Source: Bacteroidales bacterium (lineage in GTDB: Bacteria > Bacteroidota > Bacteroidia > Bacteroidales > NBLH01). From it: a DNA stretch of 13,163 bases. Location: assembly GCA_026988445.1 (NCBI GenBank), contig JALSLF010000364.1, positions 1-13,163 on the forward strand, read 5' to 3'. Positions within the stretch are counted from its first letter, which is position 1. Each line of letters starts with the position of its first letter. The notes below the pieces were generated by a model. The model did not search any database. It had not been told where the DNA came from and saw nothing but the letters and a program-made list of their open reading frames with translations. A program made the translations under genes and the position numbers. Shown in pieces: positions 6,336 to 12,299 of this stretch.

Positions 6336-6791
6336 GTGGATACATTAAGCTACAAGACAAAATCAGCAAACAAAGCCACCGTGGATAAAAAGTGGTTGCT
6401 GGTAGATGCGGAAGGTGAAGTTCTTGGACGTTTGGCTGCAAAAGTAGCTAAAATGCTAAGAGGAAAGTACAAGCCGGATTTTACTCCTCATGTTGACTGT
6501 GGAGACAATGTGGTTATTATTAATGCCGAAAAAGTTCGATTAACCGGCAATAAATGGACAAAACGTGAACATTTTAGTCATAGCGGATACCCTGGCGGAG
6601 ACAAAAGAGTTACTCCTGCCGAAGTTTTGGCTAAACATCCTGAGCGTTTGGTAATGCATGCCGTTCAAGGTATGTTGCCAAAAAACCGTCTCGGACGTCA
6701 AATCTTAAAAAACCTTCATGTATTTATTGGTCCTGAGCACAATCATCAAGCTCAGAAACCCGAAGAAATTAAACTTAATTCAATTAAATAA
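6336..6791 (+). CDS. rplM: 50S ribosomal protein L13 (uL13)
   Basis: 151 residues, full length, an early-assembly protein of the large ribosomal subunit. Family landmarks are WLLVDAEGEVLGRLAAKVAK near the N-terminus, CGDNVVIINAEKVRLTGNKW in the middle, and GMLPKNRLGRQILKNLHVF followed by GPEHNHQAQKPE at the C-terminus. The start is GTG at 6336; the resulting N-terminus (DTLSYKTKSANKATV after the initiator) is the form expected for L13 of Bacteroidota, and no ATG fits as well. It is the first gene of the translation cluster, 5 bases ahead of rpsI, with its own promoter at 6246-6275. Confidence 0.97.
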   Translation: MDTLSYKTKSANKATVDKKWLLVDAEGEVLGRLAAKVAKMLRGKYKPDFTPHVDCGDNVVIINAEKVRLTGNKWTKREHFSHSGYPGGDKRVTPAEVLAKHPERLVMHAVQGMLPKNRLGRQILKNLHVFIGPEHNHQAQKPEEIKLNSIK

Positions 6792-6796
6792 ATCAA

Positions 6797-7183
6797 ATGG
6801 AAGTAATTAACACAATTGGAAGAAGGAAATCTGCTATTGCCCGGATTTATTTATCTGACGGAAAAGGGAAGATTACTGTTAACAATCGTGACGTAAGTGA
6901 ATATTTTACAACAGATCAATTACTTTACGTAGTTAAACAACCTTTAAACGAAGTAAATGTTGCCGATCAATACGATATTAAAGTAAATCTGAGCGGAGGT
7001 GGTTTTTCAGGTCAAGCCGAAGCTTTGCGTTTGGCAATTGCACGTGCTTTAATTAAAATTGATCCTGAATATCGCGGTGCATTAAAATCTAAAGGTTTTC
7101 TTACTCGTGACCCAAGGGTTGTGGAACGTAAAAAGCCGGGACGTCCGAAAGCAAGAAAAAGATTTCAATTTAGTAAACGTTAA
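6797..7183 (+). CDS. rpsI: 30S ribosomal protein S9 (uS9)
   Basis: 128 residues, normal length. It begins with GRRKSAIARIYLSDGKGKIT, carries GGGFSGQAEALRLAIARALI in the middle, and ends with the conserved basic tail DPRVVERKKPGRPKARKRFQ closing in FSKR; in this family the C-terminal SKR reaches the P-site tRNA. It follows rplM by 5 bases, so the two are co-transcribed and probably translationally coupled, the standard bacterial L13-S9 pair. Confidence 0.97.
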   Translation: MEVINTIGRRKSAIARIYLSDGKGKITVNNRDVSEYFTTDQLLYVVKQPLNEVNVADQYDIKVNLSGGGFSGQAEALRLAIARALIKIDPEYRGALKSKGFLTRDPRVVERKKPGRPKARKRFQFSKR

Positions 7184-7279
7184 ATCGAGTTTAGTATCTA
7201 AATTGTTGAGACTTCTGCATCATTTTGCCGAACTACTCAATGATTGCTTACTACAGAATGTAAACTTAAACAAATTAAA

Positions 7280-8128
7280 ATGACAAAAACAAATTTTCAA
7301 GAAATGCTTGAAGCAGGTGTTCATTTTGGCCACCTGAAAAGAAAATGGAATCCCGCAATGGCGCCCTATATTTTTATGGAGCGTAACGGTATTCACATCA
7401 TCGATTTGAATAAAACACTGGTAAAACTTGACGAAGCGGCACAAGCCATTAAGCAAATTGCCAGATCCGGTAAAAAAGTATTGTTTGTTGCTACCAAAAA
7501 ACAAGCAAAAGATATTGTTGCCGAAAGTGCCAAATCAGTAAATATGCCTTATATTACTGAAAGATGGTCGGGCGGTATGTTAACCAACTTCCCAACTGTT
7601 CGTAAAGCCATCAAAAAAATGACAAGTATCGACAAAATGAAAGTGGATGGTACTTTTGAAAACATTTCTAAACGTGAAAGATTACAAATTGAACGTCAGC
7701 GTATTAAATTAGATACTGTTTTAGGTTCAATTAAAGAAATGAATAAGCTTCCGGCTGCATTATTTGTAGTTGATGTATCCAAAGAAAAAATTGCAGTAGC
7801 CGAAGCAAAAAGATTACATATTCCTGTTTTTGGTATTGTTGATACCAATTCAGACCCAAATATTGAATTTCCTATTCCTGCAAACGATGATGCTTCAAAA
7901 TCAATTAAAGTAATTATTGATGTGATTACATCGGCAATTGCCGAAGGACTAGATGAGCGTAAAGCAAATCGTGAAATGGAAGCTAAATCAAAAGAAAAAA
8001 ATGTTTCAGCTAAATCAGAAGGAGCTAAAAAAGCACGCAGAACACGTGCTAAAAAAGTGGAAACTTCTGAAAATAAACAAACTGAAACAGCTAAAAACGA
8101 AGCAAAAGAAGAGAAAAAAGCAGAATAA
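7280..8128 (+). CDS. rpsB: 30S ribosomal protein S2 (uS2)
   Basis: 282 residues from the ATG at 7280. An in-frame ATG at 7244 would add 12 residues unlike the family, whereas MTKTNFQEMLEAGVHFGH is the standard S2 start. Landmarks are GVHFGHLKRKWNPAMAPYIF (13-32), RWSGGMLTNFPTVRKAI (95-111) and ALFVVDVSKEKIAVAEAKRL followed by HIPVFGIVDTNSDPN (160-194). From about residue 228 a Lys/Glu/Ala-rich low-complexity tail of 55 residues extends the protein beyond the usual core. The 96-base gap from rpsI has no clear promoter, so read-through from rplM is likely. It is followed by tsf, its usual partner. Confidence 0.97.
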   Translation: MTKTNFQEMLEAGVHFGHLKRKWNPAMAPYIFMERNGIHIIDLNKTLVKLDEAAQAIKQIARSGKKVLFVATKKQAKDIVAESAKSVNMPYITERWSGGMLTNFPTVRKAIKKMTSIDKMKVDGTFENISKRERLQIERQRIKLDTVLGSIKEMNKLPAALFVVDVSKEKIAVAEAKRLHIPVFGIVDTNSDPNIEFPIPANDDASKSIKVIIDVITSAIAEGLDERKANREMEAKSKEKNVSAKSEGAKKARRTRAKKVETSENKQTETAKNEAKEEKKAE

Positions 8129-8157
8129 TTGTTTTTTACTTGTTCTATAATTTTTTA

Positions 8158-8196
8158 AACTTTCCGAAAGAATTAAAGCTTTTGGAAAGTTATTTT
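8158..8196 (+). terminator. Hairpin with T-rich tail between rpsB and tsf
   Basis: A 13-bp stem, AACTTTCCGAAAG with CTTTTGGAAAGTT, including one G-U pair, loop of 8 bases (AATTAAAG), followed by TATTTTTAA. It ends about 40 bases before tsf. It may be a partial terminator or an RNA-processing and stability element that sets the S2 to EF-Ts ratio. No separate tsf promoter is evident. Confidence 0.6.
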
Positions 8197-8235
8197 TAAT
8201 TTTAACAGACCATTAACATTAAAAAACGGATAAAA

Positions 8236-9066
8236 ATGGCAGAAATTAAAGCAGCTGATGTAGCAAAACTTAGAAAAATGACCGGAGCAGGTCTTATGGA
8301 CTGTAAAAAAGCACTTGCAGAGAGTAATGGAGATTTTGATGCAGCTATTGATATATTAAGAAAAAAAGGACAGAAACTAGCAAGTAAACGTGCCGATAGA
8401 GAAGCCTCAGAAGGTGCTGTTTTGGCTAAAACAAATGCTGATAATACCTATGCTGCTATTATCGCATTAAACTGCGAAACTGACTTTGTGGCTAAAAATG
8501 AAGATTTCGTTAAATTTGCAGGAGCAATTTTGGATGTGGCAATAGAGAACAAACCTGCCAATCTTGATGAATTAAAAGAATTGCAAGTAAACGGTCAAAA
8601 AATAGTCGATGAAATTACCAATCAAATTGGTGTAATCGGCGAAAAATTAGAGCTTTCTTATTTTGATTTTGTTTCAGGAGAATTTGTTTCATCATACATT
8701 CACCCGGGAAACAAATTGGCTTCGATTGCCGCATTTAACAAAGCCGGATTTGATGCGCAAGTAGGAAAAGATATAGTAATGCAAATTGCTGCAATGAACC
8801 CGCTTTCAATTGACCAGGACGATATGCCGGAAGAGCTAGTTGCCAAAGAAATTGAAATAGGTAAAGAGCAAGCAATACAAGAAGGTAAACCTGCTGATTT
8901 AGCAGAAAAAATTGCAAAAGGTAGATTAAACAAATTCTTTAAAGAAAACACTTTGTTAAATCAAGCTTTTGTTAAAGACAACAAAAAATCAATTAAACAA
9001 TATTTAAGCGAAGCCGATAAAGATTTAACGGTTACTGCATTCAAACGTTTTTCGCTGAATGTATAA
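8236..9066 (+). CDS. tsf: Translation elongation factor Ts
   Basis: 276 residues, full length, the cytoplasmic exchange factor that releases GDP from EF-Tu. The N-terminal UBA-like domain (about 1-42) contains VAKLRKMTGAGLMDCKKALA and the following NGDFDAAIDILRKKG. The EF-Tu-contacting motif TDFVAKN is at 82-88. The rest of the core includes SYIHPGNKLASIAAFNKAG, and the C-terminal dimer segment ends LNQAFVKDNKKSIKQYLSEA before KDLTVTAFKRFSLNV. It follows rpsB across a 107-base gap that holds a hairpin, and precedes pyrH across a second hairpin, so the cluster seems to be divided into segments. Confidence 0.97.
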   Translation: MAEIKAADVAKLRKMTGAGLMDCKKALAESNGDFDAAIDILRKKGQKLASKRADREASEGAVLAKTNADNTYAAIIALNCETDFVAKNEDFVKFAGAILDVAIENKPANLDELKELQVNGQKIVDEITNQIGVIGEKLELSYFDFVSGEFVSSYIHPGNKLASIAAFNKAGFDAQVGKDIVMQIAAMNPLSIDQDDMPEELVAKEIEIGKEQAIQEGKPADLAEKIAKGRLNKFFKENTLLNQAFVKDNKKSIKQYLSEADKDLTVTAFKRFSLNV

Positions 9067-9092
9067 TTAGTTTTTTATTATTAAGATTTATG

Positions 9093-9126
9093 AAAAGAGC
9101 CTGCTGTTTAGTAGTGCTCTTTTTTT
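9093..9126 (+). terminator. Rho-independent terminator after tsf
   Basis: Stem AAAAGAGC (9093-9100) with GCTCTTTT (9116-9123), extended inward by CTGCT/AGTAG with a G-U pair and one bulged T, then a T-run to 9126. Strong in form. It implies that pyrH has its own promoter or depends on read-through. Confidence 0.8.
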
Positions 9127-9174
9127 ATTTGACAAAACCTGTATATTTACATTAATAAACAAAAATTGGAAACA

Positions 9175-9879
9175 ATGAAATATAAAAGAATACTTTTAAA
9201 ATTAAGCGGAGAAGCACTTCAAGGAAACGATGCCTATGGCATTAATGCTGATGTACTTAATGCCTATGTCAAGCAAGTAAAAGAAGTAGTAAATAAAGGT
9301 GCACAGGTAGGTATTGTAATTGGCGGAGGTAATATATTCCGGGGTATTGCCGGTACAGGCAAAGGCTTTGACCGTGTGATTGGCGATCAGATGGGAATGA
9401 TGGCAACGGTTATAAACAGTATGGCTCTTTTATCAGCATTTCAAAATACAGGGCAAAAAGCGCGCGTATTTACCGCTTTCTCAATTGAGTCAATAGGAGA
9501 ACGCTTTAATAAGTTTAAAGCTATTAAAGCACTCGAAAACGGCGAAGTAGCCATTTTCTCGGGAGGAACAGGTAATCCTTTTTTTACTACCGATAGTGCA
9601 TCTGCACTTCGTGCAGTAGAAATTGAAGCAGATGTTTTGCTCAAAGGTACGCGTGTGGACGGAATATATACCGCCGACCCTGAAAAAGATCCCGAAGCCG
9701 TAAAATTTGATACTTTAAGCTTTGACGAAACTATCCAAAAAAGCTTGAAAGTTATGGACTTAACAGCTTTTGCTTTATGTAAAGAAAATAGTTTGCCTAT
9801 TTTGGTCTTTGACATGAATACCGAAGGTAATTTATTGAAAATTCTTAAAGGTGAAAACATAGGTACTTTGGTAAAATAA
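9175..9879 (+). CDS. pyrH: UMP kinase (uridylate kinase)
   Basis: 234 residues from the ATG at 9175; an in-frame TTG at 9166 would add only three residues, and MKYKRILLKLSGEAL is the usual N-terminus. The enzyme phosphorylates UMP to UDP in pyrimidine nucleotide synthesis, as a cytoplasmic hexamer of the amino-acid-kinase fold. Motifs: LLKLSGEALQG (7-17) for phosphate binding, VIGGGNIFRG (48-57), DQMGMMATVINSMAL (71-85) for UMP, FSGGTGNPFFTTDSASALRA (128-147), and KGTRVDGIYTADPEKDP (157-173). It follows tsf, and a strong terminator follows it, so the ribosome-recycling gene frr, a frequent neighbour in bacteria, is not adjacent. Confidence 0.97.
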   Translation: MKYKRILLKLSGEALQGNDAYGINADVLNAYVKQVKEVVNKGAQVGIVIGGGNIFRGIAGTGKGFDRVIGDQMGMMATVINSMALLSAFQNTGQKARVFTAFSIESIGERFNKFKAIKALENGEVAIFSGGTGNPFFTTDSASALRAVEIEADVLLKGTRVDGIYTADPEKDPEAVKFDTLSFDETIQKSLKVMDLTAFALCKENSLPILVFDMNTEGNLLKILKGENIGTLVK

Positions 9880-9904
9880 AACCTAAGCACTAATAAGCAA
9901 ATAC

Positions 9905-9938
9905 AAAAAAAGCCGATTTAAAAATCGGCTTTTTTTTA
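9905..9938. terminator. Bidirectional terminator between pyrH and cheW
   Basis: AAAAAAAGCCGATTT (9905-9919) pairs perfectly with the inverted copy 9922-9936, giving a GC-containing core flanked by an A-run on one side and a T-run on the other. It works by form in both directions, ending pyrH (+) and the convergent CheW-like gene (-). Confidence 0.9.
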
Positions 9939-9960
9939 ATTCATAAATAAGAAAAAACAT

Positions 9961-10512
9961 CTATTCTTTTTCCAGATTTTCAGTTTCGGCATTACTTTCT
10001 TCTGTTTCTTCAAGGGCTTCACTGTCCGAACTGTCACGCATAAAATTAATTTCATCAAGCGAAAATACCGTATCAATATCTATAATCAATATAAATTTAT
10101 CGTTACGATTGACAATTCCCGTAATAAATTGAGAATGATATTTACTTCCAAGGTTTGGTGGCGGTAAAATTTCATCATCGTTGAACTCCAATACTTCTAA
10201 AACTCTATCTACCAAAACACCAACTAATAAAGAGTCATCATCCAAATTAATATCCATAACCACAATACAGGTATCTTTGGTAAACTCAACAGGTGGCATT
10301 CCCATTTTTACTTTGGTGTCAATTACCGGTAATACTTTTCCGCGTAAATCAATAATGCCTTTCATATAAGCAGGTGCTCCGGGAACATCAGTGATATTAG
10401 GAATTTCAAGTATGTGCAGTAATTTATTTACATGACAGGCAAAAATTTCTTCACCCAATTGAAAAGTCAGGTAAGACTTTATTTCCATATTTGTATCAAT
10501 GTATGCTGCCAT
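9961..10512 (-). CDS. CheW-like chemotaxis coupling protein
   Basis: 183 residues. The CheW domain covers about 10-155: SYLTFQLGEEIFACHVNKLL, then the conserved VPGAPAYMKGIIDLRGKVLP with VIDTK, and a closing FITGIVNRNDKFILIIDIDT. CheW proteins link receptors to the CheA kinase. The last 25 residues form a strongly acidic tail (SDSEALEETEESNAETENLE), not part of the standard domain. No receptor, cheA or other chemotaxis gene is nearby, so it may serve a signalling cluster elsewhere. The first ATG is used; an in-frame ATG eight codons later (MEIKSYLTF) is an alternative. It converges on pyrH and diverges from the Sir2 gene, with a likely promoter at 10557-10589. Confidence 0.9.
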   Translation of the reverse strand: MAAYIDTNMEIKSYLTFQLGEEIFACHVNKLLHILEIPNITDVPGAPAYMKGIIDLRGKVLPVIDTKVKMGMPPVEFTKDTCIVVMDINLDDDSLLVGVLVDRVLEVLEFNDDEILPPPNLGSKYHSQFITGIVNRNDKFILIIDIDTVFSLDEINFMRDSSDSEALEETEESNAETENLEKE

Positions 10513-10556
10513 TATTATATTGTTTTGGTTCTGAATGTGAAAATTACAAAGTTTTT

Positions 10557-10589
10557 CAAATATAAGAAAATATTTCTATAAATTTACAA
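10557..10589 (-). promoter_or_regulatory. Likely promoter of the CheW-like gene
   Basis: On the minus strand, TATATTTG at 10564-10557 is an exact TAnnTTTG element, with TTG at 10589-10587. The 22-base spacing is longer than the usual 19-21. The -7 element is 44 bases ahead of the start codon. Confidence 0.45.
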
Positions 10590-10612
10590 GGATTTAGCAA
10601 AATTGTATTGAA

Positions 10613-11449
10613 ATGAGAAATGATCAAGAGATAAAAAAAGCAGCAGAGGCTATAAAAAATGCAGATGCAATACTTATAACTGCCGGTGCCGGTATTGGTG
10701 TAGATTCCGGCTTGCCTGATTTTCGTGGCGATCAAGGCTTTTGGAAAGCCTATCCGGTAATTGCCGACATGGGTATTTCATTTAGTGATATGGCAAACCC
10801 CGGTTGGTTTGAAAGCGACCCGCGACTTGCTTGGGCATTTTACGGTCATCGTTTAAACTTGTATCGTGAAACTAATCCGCATAAAGGTTTTGATTTATTA
10901 TTAAAGTGGGCTAAGGAAAAAGAGTTTGGCTATTTTGTATTTACTTCTAATGTGGATGGACAGTTTCAAAAAGCCGGATTTGATAAAAATTCAATTTATG
11001 AAGTGCATGGTTCCATTCATCACTTTCAGTGTATAAAGCCTTGTTCTAATGATATTTGGGATGCTTCTGATATTAATGTAGATGTGGAATTAGTAAACTT
11101 TCGTGCCTATGAGCCGCTCCCGACTTGCCCTCACTGCGGTGGTCTTGCACGTCCCAATATTTTGATGTTCGGAGATTGGTTGTGGTTATCAAACAGAAGT
11201 TCACAGCAAAATAGTATATATCATGACTGGCTTGGCGATTTAAATAGGGCAAAAGTCCGTTTTGTTATTATTGAAGCCGGCGCAGGTAATGCAGTTCCTA
11301 CTGTACGAATGCAATCAAACAGTGTGTATCGTAAATATAATGCTGATTTTATCAGGATTAATCCGCGCGACTATGATGCTCCACACGGCGCAATAAGTAT
11401 TCCGATGGGTACTAAAGATGCCTTAGAAGCCATTGAAAGTTATATGTGA
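10613..11449 (+). CDS. Sir2-family NAD-dependent deacylase-like protein
   Basis: 278 residues, probably cytoplasmic. Sirtuins use NAD to remove acyl groups from lysine; some transfer ADP-ribose instead. Visible motifs: ITAGAGIGVDSGLPDFRG (22-39) for NAD binding, TSNVDGQFQKAG (111-122) corresponding to the family TQNxDGLHxxAG, catalytic His132 in YEVHGSI, zinc cysteines C140, C144, C172 and C175, and RPNILMFGD (180-188). The zinc pairs are CxxxC and CxxC rather than two CxxC. The segment GFWKAYPVIADMGISF (42-57) and the replacement of GAGIS by GAGIG mark a subgroup distinct from CobB. It is divergent from the CheW-like gene, and 157 bases separate it from dps. The substrate is unknown. Confidence 0.88.
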   Translation: MRNDQEIKKAAEAIKNADAILITAGAGIGVDSGLPDFRGDQGFWKAYPVIADMGISFSDMANPGWFESDPRLAWAFYGHRLNLYRETNPHKGFDLLLKWAKEKEFGYFVFTSNVDGQFQKAGFDKNSIYEVHGSIHHFQCIKPCSNDIWDASDINVDVELVNFRAYEPLPTCPHCGGLARPNILMFGDWLWLSNRSSQQNSIYHDWLGDLNRAKVRFVIIEAGAGNAVPTVRMQSNSVYRKYNADFIRINPRDYDAPHGAISIPMGTKDALEAIESYM

Positions 11450-11535
11450 AAAATAAAATCAGCAGTAACTTTCCCCGTAAACCTTTGTGTAACCGCACTT
11501 ATCGTAAAAATCTATTGTTTTATAAATATTATTGA

Positions 11536-11567
11536 TTTGATTTATATGTATTTATTCCCGACCTTTG
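11536..11567 (+). promoter_or_regulatory. Likely promoter of dps
   Basis: TTTG at 11536-11539, 20 bases, then GACCTTTG at 11560-11567, matching TAnnTTTG except for the first base. It places the start site about 30 bases ahead of the dps ATG. The rest of the Sir2-dps gap shows nothing further. Confidence 0.5.
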
Positions 11568-11606
11568 TCATGAATTAATTGTTGAACTTTTTAAAAACAG
11601 AAAATT

Positions 11607-12071
11607 ATGAACAGAATAGGATTAAATACAGAAAGTAGCAAAGATTTAGCTGAGAAATTAAATGACCTTTTGGCAAATTATCAAATATTTTACATGAACA
11701 CGCGTGGTTTACATTGGAACATTAAAGGTGAAAAGTTTTTTGAATTACACGCAAAATTTGAAGAGTTATACAACGATTTATTTTTAAAAATCGATGAAAT
11801 AGCAGAAAGAATATTGACTTTGGCAGAAACACCTTACCACAGTTATACACAGTTTTTAGAAGTATCAGAAGTAAAAGAAGCTGTAAACTTAAGTGGTGCT
11901 AAAGAATCGGTACAGTCAATTTTAGATGCTTTTAAAGTACTATTGAAAAAGCAGCGTGAAATACTTGCTTTAAGTGGTGATGCCGAAGATGAAGGAACAA
12001 ATGCTTTAATGAGTGATTATATTCGCGAACAAGAAAAACTGGTTTGGATGTACTCTGCTTTTATGGCGTAA
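11607..12071 (+). CDS. dps: Dps-type ferritin-like DNA/iron-protection protein
   Basis: 154 residues, normal length. Dps proteins form 12-subunit shells that oxidise Fe(II) with peroxide and store iron, protecting DNA. The ferroxidase ligands align by spacing with Listeria Dps: H36 (RGLHWNIKG), H48, E52, D63 and E67 (KIDEIAERI); E52 replaces the usual Asp. The tail ends DYIREQEKLVWMYSAFMA, as in the family. The N-terminus is short and not strongly basic, so direct DNA binding is doubtful. The gene is single, with its own likely promoter and a strong terminator. Confidence 0.93.
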   Translation: MNRIGLNTESSKDLAEKLNDLLANYQIFYMNTRGLHWNIKGEKFFELHAKFEELYNDLFLKIDEIAERILTLAETPYHSYTQFLEVSEVKEAVNLSGAKESVQSILDAFKVLLKKQREILALSGDAEDEGTNALMSDYIREQEKLVWMYSAFMA

Positions 12072-12117
12072 AAATATTGAGCAAGAATTAATAAAGATGA
12101 ATAGTTTTTGAGTATTT

Positions 12118-12153
12118 AAAAAGGCATGAACCAAGAGGTTCATGCCTTTTTTT
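12118..12153. terminator. Bidirectional terminator between dps and tRNA-Leu
   Basis: A perfect 15-bp stem, AAAAAGGCATGAACC (12118-12132) with GGTTCATGCCTTTTT (12137-12151), loop AAGA, with T-run to 12153 on the + side and A-run on the other. It ends dps (+) and the tRNA (-), whose 3' end is at 12155. Confidence 0.93.
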
Positions 12154-12154
12154 G

Positions 12155-12236
12155 TACCCGGAGCCGGGGTCGAACCGGCACTCCCGAAGGAACTGGTTTT
12201 TGAGACCAGCGCGTCTACCAATTCCGCCATCCGGGC
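12155..12236 (-). tRNA. tRNA-Leu (anticodon CAA)
   Basis: 82 bases with a complete cloverleaf read on the minus strand: acceptor GCCCGGA/TCCGGGT (first pair G-U) with discriminator A; anticodon stem CTGGT/ACCAG around loop CTCAAAA, anticodon CAA at 12202-12200; long class II variable arm TTCCTTCGGGAGT; T-arm GCCGG-TTCGACC-CCGGC. It decodes UUG. CCA is not encoded, so it must be added by CCA-adding enzyme. It has its own promoter upstream. Confidence 0.97.
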
Positions 12237-12251
12237 TTGCAAATTGGACTG

Positions 12252-12280
12252 CAAAATTAATAATTGTTAGCTATCTGCAA
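12252..12280 (-). promoter_or_regulatory. Promoter of tRNA-Leu
   Basis: On the minus strand, TTG at 12280-12278, 18 bases, then TAATTTTG at 12259-12252, an exact TAnnTTTG. The -33 TTG is itself part of a second TAATTTTGCAG (12285-12275), 26 bases upstream of the first. The sequence after the -7 (GCAGTCC) is the same as at the rplM promoter. Confidence 0.7.
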
Positions 12281-12299
12281 AATTATTTACGATAATTTT

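Noticed and set aside
7220..7227. Promoter ahead of rpsB
   Set aside because: TCATTTTG deviates from TAnnTTTG at its second base and no TTG lies 18-21 bases upstream.
7244..7279. Earlier start for rpsB
   Set aside because: The extra 12 residues do not match the S2 family, while the ATG at 7280 gives the standard N-terminus.
7953..8150. Frame of 65 residues overlapping the end of rpsB
   Set aside because: It is a shifted reading of the Lys/Glu-rich S2 tail.
9129..9157. TTGACA with a -10 box ahead of pyrH
   Set aside because: TTGACA is exact at 9129-9134, but nothing resembling TATAAT lies at proper spacing, and Bacteroidota use TAnnTTTG; TATATTTA at 9142 lacks a correctly spaced TTG.
9441..9890. 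Minus-strand frame of 149 residues
   Set aside because: It is antisense to pyrH, which has complete family motifs, and its translation resembles no protein I know.
12006..12254. Minus-strand protein-coding frame of 82 residues
   Set aside because: It runs through the tRNA-Leu gene, the terminator and the antisense of dps; its apparent protein motif is tRNA sequence translated.
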